Assembly (NCBI GenBank): GCA_041749275.1
Contig: JBGTBQ010000236.1
Span: 1 to 8,502, forward strand
DNA: 8,502 bases
From: JBGTBQ01 sp041749275
GTDB lineage: Bacteria > Acidobacteriota > Blastocatellia > Pyrinomonadales > Pyrinomonadaceae
Direction of reading: 5' to 3'
In this document: positions 1-7,428 of the stretch, in pieces
How positions within the stretch are numbered: position 1 is the stretch's first letter
Layout of the letters: every line of letters starts with the position of its first letter
Translations under genes and position numbers: made by a program
The notes under the pieces: model-generated
Database searches by the model: none
Told to the model about the DNA's origin: nothing
The model's input: only the letters and a program-made list of their open reading frames with translations

Positions 1-133
1 GGCCGGCGCGCGCCTCAGCTTCGCGGGGAATTTGCCGACGGCGCTCGCGGCGTCCGTCCGTGTGCGCGTAGACGACGGGCGCGTGTGGCGGCGGGAGCAA
101 CATTTACTATTGAAAGGGGCGGACGGGCGATGA
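1..133 (+). CDS. 3' end of an unrecognised gene (5' end outside window)
   Basis: The frame whose first full codon is at base 2 stays open from the window edge to TGA at 131-133 and gives 43 residues ending VWRREQHLLLKGADGR. About 34 of its 43 codons end in G or C. This is clearly more than in the frame of the next gene over the same bases, so this is the likelier coding frame here. Its stop overlaps the ATG of the following gene (ATGA at 130-133), an arrangement typical of translationally coupled genes in one operon. The tail is rich in Arg, Val and Asp (VRVRVDDGRVWRR) and looks like beta-strand material, but I do not recognise a family. The start, any domains and the function lie outside the window. 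Confidence 0.6.
   Translation, partial: AGARLSFAGNLPTALAASVRVRVDDGRVWRREQHLLLKGADGR
112..119 (+). promoter_or_regulatory. Ribosome binding site of the TPR gene
   Basis: GAAAGGGG lies 10 bases before ATG 130, inside the end of the upstream gene. It supports ATG 130 over the GTG at 85, which has no comparable purine run and would overlap the upstream gene by about 50 bases. Confidence 0.5.
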
Positions 134-3100
134 ATGGCAAGAGCTTTTCACAACTCCGGTCGTGCGTGCTTCGAGCGCGAGGAGGCCGACGCCATGCGCG
201 GCGCTCTCTGCTCGCCTGTTTCATGCTGCTGGCGGCGGGCGTGGGCGTCGTCCTCGGCTGTGGCTGGGTCGGCACGGAGCATTCGGTGCGCTTCAACGGC
301 TGGCTCTCGTACCGCGACATGCAACGTCTGCCACCGCTGCCGACGATGGCCGGCGGCCTGACGCAAGCGCGGGCTTACCGCGATTTCGAGGACGAAGAGG
401 AATGGTTGGAGAAAGAGGGTACGGCGGAAAAGCGTGTCGAGGAAATTGACTCGCTGTGGACGAGCGCCGGCGAGGCGCGGCAGCGCGGCGATTGGCACGC
501 GGCGCGCGAACTTCTGAGCCGATACCTGGAACGGACGGCAGTGGGGCGCGACCACCGAGCCGAGCCGACCAACCGCCAGCGGCGGCGAAATTCCGGGATT
601 GACCAACTCGATGCCCTGTCCGCGCTCGATCAGGGTACGGACGCCTCCGCCGTCGGCGCTTACCTCATTGCGCGTCAAGATTTCGACGGTGAAAGTCCGG
701 CGGACGCGACGCTGCGTGCGCTCGACGCCGTGCCGCGCGGCGTGGGCCTCGATGACAACATCGCTTACTTTCGCGCGGCGGTGCTCTACGAGGGCGGCGA
801 GTTGGCGGCGGCGGCGGAGGCTTTCGCGGCGCTCACTGAGCGCCACCCGCGAAGCGAGAAGCGCGAGGCGGCGCTCTTCATGGCAGCAGTCGCCACGATG
901 AAGACGAGCCGGCGATTCACAGGCACGAGCGGCGACCCTGAGCATCTCCGGCAGGAGGGCGTCCGCTGGGACGGGAGCGCGAAAAAGTATATTGAGCCGC
1001 CGTCGGCGGAGGCGGTCGAGCTTGACGAGGTGTGGCACAAGGCACGAGCCGGTTTCCTGCGCGTGATGCGTGAGTACCCGCGCGGGCGTTACGCGCGAGA
1101 CGCGCGCGGATGGCTCGCGCACCTCCTTTTGCGCGCGCACGACCGCGCCGGGGCGCTGGTCGAGTATTACCGCCTGCTCGGTGATGAGAGCGACGAGGGC
1201 GCTCGTGTCGAGGCGGCCTTTTCGCTGACGCTGGTGCGCCACCACGCCAGCGGCGAGGAGATGCGCCGCGTCGAAACCGAACTCGAAGACGAGCCGGCAG
1301 CCGCGCTCGCCTACGCTTATCACAACATCTACAACTATGCCGTTGATGCCGGCTGCACGCTCGGCCCGTGGTTCCGCTACTACCCGCACAATGAATGGGA
1401 GGCGCAGCAGGCGCGAAGAGAGAAGCACAACACCGAGCGGGCGGAGAAGGAGCGCATCGTCGCCTTCGCCACGCGCATGATGAGCCGCTATCCGCGCGCC
1501 GCCACGGGCGGGAGTTTTGCGTTGCGCGTCGCGCAGGCGAACGCGGAACTCGATAATTACAAAGACGCACGCGCGCAGGCCGCACGGGCGCTGCAAATGG
1601 GCGTGCGGGACGGCGAGAGACTCAGGGCGCTGTGGGTCAAGGGCTTGGCCGAACACCGCCTCGGCGATCAGGCGGCGGCGCGTCGCACGCTCGGCACGCT
1701 GGTTGACGAAGACCGGCGGCACGAGTTGACCGAAGGCGCGCGCCGCCTGATTGCGATGTCAGCCGAAGACGCAGGGGATTTGGACGCCGCGCTCGAACAG
1801 TACATCGCGCTCGGCTACACGCTCGATGTCGCATACTTCGTTGATGTGCTGATGACACCGGAGCAACTCGCTGCCTTCGTCGAGCGCCGTCCCGCCTCGC
1901 CGCTGCGCGACGAACTGCTCTATTCGCTTGGCCTGCGCTACCTGCGCGCGGGACGCTACGCAGAGGCGCGCGCCGCCTACGCCCGAGTGCGGACGACGCA
2001 GTTCGAGGCGGACGACGGAATCTACTCTTACGACGACTACGGCTCGTGCGAGGGCTGGCGGCGTTGCAGCCCGAAGAACCCTTACTTCAGCCTCGCGGAC
2101 GCGCCCGGCGTCCGCCCGCGCTGGGTCATGCACGACCTGCAAGTGGCGCGGGACTTGGAAGCCCTCGAGCGCAAGGTCGAGACGAGCGCGGGAGACGAAG
2201 AGAAGGCGGAAGCCCTCTACCAACTCGCAAGCTATACTTACGAGTCAAGCACACTGCTCTTTTACAACCCGGCGGTGTGGGGCGGCGCGCGATATCGCAA
2301 CCTCTCCGAACTCCACCAGAAGAGCGCGTACCGCGCGCCGGACGAGGCGCGAAGACTCTGGGAGTATATGCAGGAGCACGACACGCTGGCCCACGCGCTG
2401 CCGATCTATCTGCGCGTCGCCGACGAGTACCCGCGCACGAGGGCCGCGCGCGACGCGCTCTACACGGCAGCCGTGAGCCATGACATCCTCGCCGGCTTCA
2501 ACCCCTACTGGCGCGACCTGTACGAAAAAGGAATGCACGCCGGCGCGCGTCCCATCTCTTACGATGACGTGAAGCGGATTTATCCGAGTTACCAACTGCC
2601 GCGCGGCACCAACGGCTGGCAGCCGGCGACGCGCACCGTCAACGGCGGCCCCGCGTGGGTCGTGCCGCCAAAGCCAAAGCAGTTGACCGGGATGGAGCGC
2701 GCGCGATTGAAGATTGAACGCGCGGAGCGACGCGCCGCGAAAGGCTGGGAGCTATTTGGCGAGGTCGCGGGCGGGCAGGCACGACGCTGGACGCTCGCGG
2801 CGCTTCGCTGGTCGCTCGTGCTGCTCGTCTCCGCCGGCATCCTGCTCGTCTTCCGCCTGACGAGACGCTCGCGCGCCGTGCTCTTCGAGTTGCTGACATG
2901 CGCCGTCCGTCGTCGGACGCCGACCGTCGAAGTGTTGCCCGCGCAAGCCTCTTCCTACGGCGCGCACGAGCCTTACCTGCCGGGCGCGAGGGCGCGCGCC
3001 GCCTCGCGCGACGTGTGGCGCGGACTGTGGCAGATCGTGCTCGATGAGAAGGGGCGCGCGGCGCTCGCCCTCAACTTCGTCACGCACGGGCTGCTGACGG

Positions 3101-3141
3101 CGCTCGTGTATGCGCTCATGTGGGCGATTACAAAAGGATGA
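130..3141 (+). CDS. TPR-repeat envelope protein with lipoprotein-like N terminus and two C-terminal membrane helices
   Basis: This 1003-residue protein starts at ATG 130, which has a binding site at 112-119 and an ATGA overlap with the gene before it. Residues 1-27 are Arg-rich, followed by a hydrophobic stretch (about 28-44) ending VVLGCG. C44 could be a lipoprotein cysteine, although Leu at -2 is not ideal. Tetratricopeptide-like helix pairs are seen near 211-250, 305-355, 460-491, 496-528, 540-563, 598-620 and 757-785. Several carry the 'YP-R-ARDA' pattern common in BamD/YbgF-type repeats. A first membrane helix lies near 887-910, followed by a basic loop, and a second near 978-1000 ends the protein. 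TPR arrays usually bind other proteins, so a scaffold role at the membrane is plausible, but this is inference. The central part (about 640-740), with many Tyr and Trp, is not recognised. A hydrophobic segment at each end is unusual for a simple lipoprotein. Confidence 0.85.
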   Translation: MNGKSFSQLRSCVLRARGGRRHARRSLLACFMLLAAGVGVVLGCGWVGTEHSVRFNGWLSYRDMQRLPPLPTMAGGLTQARAYRDFEDEEEWLEKEGTAEKRVEEIDSLWTSAGEARQRGDWHAARELLSRYLERTAVGRDHRAEPTNRQRRRNSGIDQLDALSALDQGTDASAVGAYLIARQDFDGESPADATLRALDAVPRGVGLDDNIAYFRAAVLYEGGELAAAAEAFAALTERHPRSEKREAALFMAAVATMKTSRRFTGTSGDPEHLRQEGVRWDGSAKKYIEPPSAEAVELDEVWHKARAGFLRVMREYPRGRYARDARGWLAHLLLRAHDRAGALVEYYRLLGDESDEGARVEAAFSLTLVRHHASGEEMRRVETELEDEPAAALAYAYHNIYNYAVDAGCTLGPWFRYYPHNEWEAQQARREKHNTERAEKERIVAFATRMMSRYPRAATGGSFALRVAQANAELDNYKDARAQAARALQMGVRDGERLRALWVKGLAEHRLGDQAAARRTLGTLVDEDRRHELTEGARRLIAMSAEDAGDLDAALEQYIALGYTLDVAYFVDVLMTPEQLAAFVERRPASPLRDELLYSLGLRYLRAGRYAEARAAYARVRTTQFEADDGIYSYDDYGSCEGWRRCSPKNPYFSLADAPGVRPRWVMHDLQVARDLEALERKVETSAGDEEKAEALYQLASYTYESSTLLFYNPAVWGGARYRNLSELHQKSAYRAPDEARRLWEYMQEHDTLAHALPIYLRVADEYPRTRAARDALYTAAVSHDILAGFNPYWRDLYEKGMHAGARPISYDDVKRIYPSYQLPRGTNGWQPATRTVNGGPAWVVPPKPKQLTGMERARLKIERAERRAAKGWELFGEVAGGQARRWTLAALRWSLVLLVSAGILLVFRLTRRSRAVLFELLTCAVRRRTPTVEVLPAQASSYGAHEPYLPGARARAASRDVWRGLWQIVLDEKGRAALALNFVTHGLLTALVYALMWAITKG

Positions 3142-3213
3142 AGGATGAAGGATAAGGGATGAAAAACTACTTATCGTGAGTTAGAAACCTTCATTCCTCA
3201 TTCTTCATCCTTT
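3133..3213. repeat. Inverted heptamer repeat between convergent genes
   Basis: The left arm is a run of 7-base units: GGATGAA at 3136 and 3143, GGATAAG at 3150 and GGATGAA at 3157. The right arm at 3188-3213 is its imperfect reverse complement (ending TTCTTCATCCTTT), separated by about 24 bases. The first unit contains the TGA stop of the TPR gene, and the right arm ends three bases before the stop codon of the minus-strand gene. The element thus fills the whole gap between two convergent genes and could fold as a hairpin in both transcripts. A role in ending transcription is inferred from position only. Confidence 0.7.
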
Positions 3214-3215
3214 CT

Positions 3216-3863
3216 TCAGAGCATCCAAACATCTCGACTTGCGTAGTCCGTAAGATGGCCGGTCGGATGCTCTGCGCGAAACTCCTTGTAGCGCGCGAGC
3301 AAACGCTCGTAACGACGGTCGGAAGCGCGGAGCGCGCGGTGCGGAATCTCTTGCAGGTGACGCTCGACCTTCCAGACGTTGCGCGGCGAGAAACGCCAGT
3401 CGTAGCCGCCGAGGTCGCGTAAGTCCGCGAGGCCGTAGCCGGTGATGCGGCCCGTGTGGTCAATATAGGTGTCGAAGTAGCTCCACACGAGTTGTCTCAA
3501 GTTTCGGAAGACGGGGCGTCGTCCATGCAGTCCGAGGTCGCGCGAGCGCCCGATGGAACCCCAGAGACCGTCTTCCTGAAAGACGAAGAGAACGTGGTCG
3601 AGTTTGTCCTGCGACTCGAAACTTAACAGGAGCGGCGGATAGCCGTGCTGTTCGAGGATGCAGCCGGCGGCGAGCGCCGCCTCAAGGCAGTGCGCCTCGC
3701 CGCGCCGCACGACTTCGCGGAACGAGCGGAGCGTCCCGCCGCGCTTCTCCCAGTTGTACGGCAGGCGCGAGAGGTAGCGCTGCGCGCGCGCGGGCGTGCG
3801 GTGCGATTGGATGATTTTCCACTCCCGCGTCGTGAACGATTCCCGCGTCGGTCTTTCATTCAT
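3216..3863 (-). CDS. Transglutaminase-like superfamily protein (putative cysteine hydrolase)
   Basis: The protein has 215 residues and no signal peptide or membrane helix, so it is probably cytoplasmic. The core RRGEAHCLEAALAAGCILEQ (54-72) followed by HGYPPLLLSF and then DHVLFVFQEDGLW (89-101) matches the fold of transglutaminase-like cysteine peptidases. C59 would be the nucleophile at the start of a helix and H90 the base on the next strand. The usual third residue, Asp just after the Trp-containing strand, is not at its normal place: the sequence there is WGSIGRSRD, and D109 is the nearest acidic residue. The C-terminal half (about 115-215) is rich in Arg, Tyr and Trp and is not recognised. 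The start ATG has only a weak purine stretch upstream. The gene stands alone: it converges with the TPR gene and diverges from the small frame at 4164. Substrate and reaction cannot be told. Confidence 0.75.
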   Translation of the reverse strand: MNERPTRESFTTREWKIIQSHRTPARAQRYLSRLPYNWEKRGGTLRSFREVVRRGEAHCLEAALAAGCILEQHGYPPLLLSFESQDKLDHVLFVFQEDGLWGSIGRSRDLGLHGRRPVFRNLRQLVWSYFDTYIDHTGRITGYGLADLRDLGGYDWRFSPRNVWKVERHLQEIPHRALRASDRRYERLLARYKEFRAEHPTGHLTDYASRDVWML

Positions 3864-3894
3864 TGCTTCAAGCTAATAGCAGAGGCGGCGGAAG

Positions 3895-3977
3895 AAGGCA
3901 AAAGTAAAAGGGGCAAAGGGCAAAGCGCGGAGCCGCGGGTCTTTACTTTTTCCGGCTCCCTTTTTACTTTTGCCTTT
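3895..3977. repeat. Inverted heptamer repeat with nested GC hairpin
   Basis: The left arm holds 7-base units GGCAAAA (3897), GTAAAAG (3904), GGGCAAA (3911) and GGGCAAA (3918). A 15-base stretch AAGGCAAAAGTAAAA (3895-3909) has its exact reverse complement at 3962-3976. Inside the loop, GGAGCCG near 3930 can pair with CGGCTCC ending at 3959, giving a second inner stem. The element lies 32 bases upstream of the transglutaminase-like gene, in a divergent gap. It shares its format, but not its unit sequence, with the repeats at 3133 and 4535. Confidence 0.75.
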
Positions 3978-4163
3978 TCAACTTCCGCGCGACTTGAAAA
4001 GCACGCATGGTTGGTGTTAAGACATTAGCTCATTCAGAGACATTCTGATATTTTGGAGAGGCGCTCTTATCGCTTCAACGGCGGCGGGCGCAACACAACT
4101 ATCGAGGCAACCGTGCCGGCTTTTCCCTACTCCTGATTCCCCCGGCGCGCTGGAATAATAACC
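3978..4163. other. Divergent intergenic stretch without recognised gene
   Basis: This is the remainder of the 300-base gap between the divergent genes starting at 3863 (minus) and 4164 (plus). It must hold the promoters for at least one of them. It is more AT-rich around 4005-4060 than its surroundings (for example TTCTGATATTTTGG), but I see no convincing -35/-10 pair and no operator-like palindrome. Confidence 0.4.
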
Positions 4164-4406
4164 GTGAGCACAAAGGGCAGTACCACAACACCGAGGCAGT
4201 TGACCCGCGCCGAACGGGAGGTGCAGACCGCCGCCGAGCGCCTGAACGTGCAGATCGAGGACGCGCTGGTGGCGATTACGGTGCACGCACCCGAAAGCGG
4301 CGACGACCTCGACGCCTGCGCTGACCGTCTGGAGCGCGCCGCGCGCGACATGGCCGTCGCTATCCGCGAGCTGGCCGAGCAGCGCGGCGGGGGTTTTTCA
4401 CAGTAA
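4164..4406 (+). CDS. Small hypothetical helical protein, 80 residues
   Basis: The frame starts at GTG 4164, the only plausible start after the in-frame stop at 4134-4136. It ends at TAA 4404-4406. The product is mostly helical: a first segment TRAEREVQTAAERLNVQIED (about 14-33), then a middle part with Gly and Pro (VHAPESGDD), then a second amphipathic helix (about 50-73). The ending is RGGGFSQ. Ala, Glu and Arg spaced every three to four residues suggest a helical hairpin or coiled coil. There is no signal peptide, no cysteine and no known motif. The ribosome binding site is weak. It lies 221 bases before pckA on the same strand with hairpins in between, so it is probably a separate unit. 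An antisense frame of similar length exists (4017-4286), so coding status is likely but not certain. Confidence 0.5.
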   Translation: MSTKGSTTTPRQLTRAEREVQTAAERLNVQIEDALVAITVHAPESGDDLDACADRLERAARDMAVAIRELAEQRGGGFSQ

Positions 4407-4442
4407 AGACTTCAAGGGGCCGACAGTTTCAACAAAAAGTAT

Positions 4443-4490
4443 GCGGGAGCGCGCGGGCGGATCACAGGGTCGTCCCGCGACGCTCCCCGC
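4443..4490 (+). other. Strong GC-rich hairpin downstream of the small gene
   Basis: GCGGGAGCG (4443-4451) pairs with CGCTCCCCGC (4481-4490, one bulged base). Directly inside it, CGCGGG (4452-4457) pairs with CCCGCG (4474-4479). Together they form a stem of about 15 pairs with a loop near 4458-4473. No T run follows, so it is not a standard intrinsic terminator. It could stall or end transcription of the small gene, protect an RNA end, or be part of the leader before pckA. Confidence 0.55.
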
Positions 4491-4534
4491 CGCGTCTTAG
4501 ACCCTGATTAGTTCGGTGAGCCAACAAACGATTG

Positions 4535-4614
4535 AAGGTCGTGAACCGTGAACCGCGAAGCGCGTCAAAAGCAATCAGGTTTTTCTCTTGACGCGATTCA
4601 CGGCCCACGGCCTT
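4535..4614 (+). repeat. Inverted heptamer repeat just upstream of the pckA ribosome binding site
   Basis: The left arm (4535-4568) contains CGTGAAC-type 7-base units (CGTGAAC, CGTGAAC) and ends CGCGTCAA. The right arm (4588-4614) begins TTGACGCG and continues with the reverse complement of GCCGTGAA, ending CGGCCTT. The left arm is 7 bases longer, which equals one unit. The loop is about 19 bases with a T5 run. The hairpin ends two bases before the AAGGAG of pckA, so it would lie in the pckA mRNA leader if transcription starts upstream. Confidence 0.7.
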
Positions 4615-4616
4615 TT

Positions 4617-4622
4617 AAGGAG
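4617..4622 (+). promoter_or_regulatory. Ribosome binding site of pckA
   Basis: AAGGAG lies 5 bases before ATG 4628, a near-ideal site that fixes the pckA start. It directly follows the right arm of the leader inverted repeat, so access to it may depend on leader folding. Confidence 0.85.
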
Positions 4623-4627
4623 AACGA

Positions 4628-6253
<1,626 letters not shown>

Positions 6254-6270
6254 AGCGAAGCGTCACTAAG

Positions 6271-6319
6271 AAAGCGGGGAGCCACTGATGCGAGTCGGTG
6301 ACTCCCCCGCTTTTCGTTT
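6271..6319 (+). terminator. Intrinsic terminator of pckA
   Basis: Eighteen bases after the pckA stop, AAAGCGGGGAG (6271-6281) pairs with CTCCCCCGCTTT (6302-6313, one bulged C). The stem continues inward as CACTGA with TCGGTG around the loop TGCGAG. TTTTCGTTT follows. On the opposite strand the stem is followed by TTTCTT, so it may also stop transcripts from the convergent minus-strand operon. Confidence 0.85.
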
Positions 6320-6345
6320 CGACTTTGGGAAACTGTGTTCAAGGG

Positions 6346-6494
6346 TAGCTCCGTAGGAGCGGAATGTTTGTAGCTCGATATCATCTCTGAACTCAAAGCT
6401 CCGGAGGAGCGGAATGTCAATCACATTCCGCTCCTCCGGAGCTGCTTTAAAATAGAATCGCTTGAGCTACAAACATTCCGCCCCTCATGGGGCT
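6346..6494. repeat. Nested palindrome of four AGCTCC-hairpin units (+ + - -)
   Basis: Each unit is a small hairpin followed by GGAATGT. Unit 1 (6347-6376, plus) has stem GCTCC/GGAGC and tail GGAATGTTTGTAGCTC. Unit 2 (6397-6417, plus) has the stem GCTCC-GGA-GGAGC. Unit 3 (6423-6443, minus) is the perfect 21-base reverse complement of unit 2, five bases away. Unit 4 (6464-6494, minus) has the same tail as unit 1 but stem GCCCC/GGGGC. The whole is a double-layer inverted repeat between convergent genes, 15 bases past the end of the minus-strand operon. It resembles REP/REPIN-type elements in form. Similar hairpins occur dispersed in several bacterial genomes as far as I recall, but I cannot count copies here. 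Confidence 0.85.
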
Positions 6495-6509
6495 TTGAAC
6501 CGGGGTTGC

Positions 6510-7397
6510 TTAATCGCTGACCACGGGGAACGCGGCGACGATTCTGATGCGTCCGTCAATGACAACCATGCAGAGGTCAACCTGTAGGTTGTGGACAGGC
6601 TCGACCTTCAGGCAAATGAAACGTGTCGCGGGAGGGAATCCGTAAAAAGCTTCCTCGTGTGTTTCGAGAGACGGTGCATGAACCTCCACGAGGTTTTTGT
6701 CGTCAATCCTATCCTTCAGCGCCTCGCGCAGCACCGGGAAAGGCGGCACGTGAGGGCGCAAAGCGTCCGCGGCCTTCTCCGTTGTGAGGGTTACTTCGCG
6801 CAACGCCGTGAGAGTCTTAATGAAGATTTCGTCAGTCTCCTGATCCGACGGCCCGCTCGCGCTCCCGACTCCCTCCTCCGTCTCGCTTGATTCTTTTTCA
6901 GCCGCTCCTTCTCCGTTGATGAAAGCCGAGAAGTTCGGATCGCTTCTCAGCACGCCGGCCACCTCCGACGGAAACATCTGTTCCAGCTCCGGTTCTCGCG
7001 CGTCCTCGTCGTCCGCCTCAAGGACATGCGGATAGGTCATCCAGTATTCAAGAGTTAGGGTGACGAAGTTGAATTGGGCGATGTAAAACCGCGACAGCTC
7101 GGCGGGCGCGGCCTGCCAAGCTACATCGCGCTCGACGAAAATCATCGGAATGCCTTCGGTGTCATATCGCAGGCGTTTCCCGACATCCTCCACGAAGAGT
7201 TCATCAATGAGCGGCGCGATGTCGTTCGTCTCGCGGAAACGCTTGACGAAGAGCGAGGCGAGTTTCCGTGCCTCGCGCTCTTCTTCGGGGGTGATCTTTT
7301 CGTGCTCGTTCTCTTGCGTCAGGCGCGGATGCGCGGCGGCGGGCATGGCGCCGAGGCAGAAGGTGAGCAACAGTGCGATGGCGGCGTGTGTTTTCAT
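6510..7397 (-). CDS. Exported hypothetical protein, 295 residues
   Basis: The N terminus MKTHAAIALLLTFCLGAMPAAA is a standard Sec signal peptide with likely cleavage after A22. The mature protein has a charged, helical start (EEEREARKLASLFVKRFRET, about 38-57) and then an aromatic-rich part (about 84-124, with RFYIAQFNFVTLTLEYWM). A Glu/Ser/Gly-rich disordered linker (about 162-190) follows. The C-terminal domain ends in strands PATRFICLKVEP and QVDLCMVVIDGRIRIVAAFP. I do not recognise a family. The two-lobed layout suggests a soluble periplasmic protein. It is the last gene of a minus-strand cluster, 29 bases after the beta-barrel gene, so a role in the envelope beside that protein is a reasonable inference. 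The start codon is preceded by only a short AGG, while a better GAGGAG site lies further upstream before a four-codon frame. Codon use does not look foreign. Confidence 0.8.
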   Translation of the reverse strand: MKTHAAIALLLTFCLGAMPAAAHPRLTQENEHEKITPEEEREARKLASLFVKRFRETNDIAPLIDELFVEDVGKRLRYDTEGIPMIFVERDVAWQAAPAELSRFYIAQFNFVTLTLEYWMTYPHVLEADDEDAREPELEQMFPSEVAGVLRSDPNFSAFINGEGAAEKESSETEEGVGSASGPSDQETDEIFIKTLTALREVTLTTEKAADALRPHVPPFPVLREALKDRIDDKNLVEVHAPSLETHEEAFYGFPPATRFICLKVEPVHNLQVDLCMVVIDGRIRIVAAFPVVSD

Positions 7398-7403
7398 GTC
7401 GCT

Positions 7404-7428
7404 TTAACCTGCATTCATCTCGCTCCTC
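7404..7428 (-). promoter_or_regulatory. Shine-Dalgarno site and four-codon mini-frame between two cluster genes
   Basis: On the minus strand, GAGGAG (7423-7428) overlaps the stop region of the beta-barrel gene. Four bases later comes ATG AAT GCA GGT TAA (7418-7404), a complete four-codon frame. Six bases after its stop is the ATG of the exported protein (7397). The good binding site is thus placed for the mini-frame, and the gene itself may be reached by re-initiation, or by the weaker AGG at 7408-7410. Confidence 0.35.

Noticed and set aside
85..129. GTG 85 as start of the TPR gene
   Set aside because: No binding site precedes it, and it would put extra residues before a good signal-like N terminus. 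ATG 130 has a binding site and an ATGA overlap with the preceding gene.
148..1722. A 524-codon open frame antisense to the TPR gene
   Set aside because: It is the shadow of a GC-rich, Arg/Ala/Glu-rich gene. Its protein is Arg-rich and low in complexity with no motifs. The opposite strand has TPR repeats and a binding site.
3994..4022. Promoter with TTGAAA and TTAAGA in the divergent gap
   Set aside because: Spacing is 17, but the -10 hexamer matches the consensus at only two or three positions. Such a match is expected by chance in this AT-richer stretch.
4017..4286. An 89-codon minus-strand frame in the gap before pckA
   Set aside because: It overlaps the small plus-strand frame at 4164. 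Its product shows no consistent helical pattern or binding site, and its last third crosses the AT-rich intergenic part.
4588..4618. Promoter for pckA (TTGACG with TTTTAA)
   Set aside because: The spacing of 19 is long, the -10 match is weak, and the start would fall within the ribosome binding site. TTGACG is explained as part of the inverted repeat arm.
6346..6494. CRISPR array
   Set aside because: The repeats are in mixed orientation, only four in number, with unequal spacers, and each is a self-contained hairpin.
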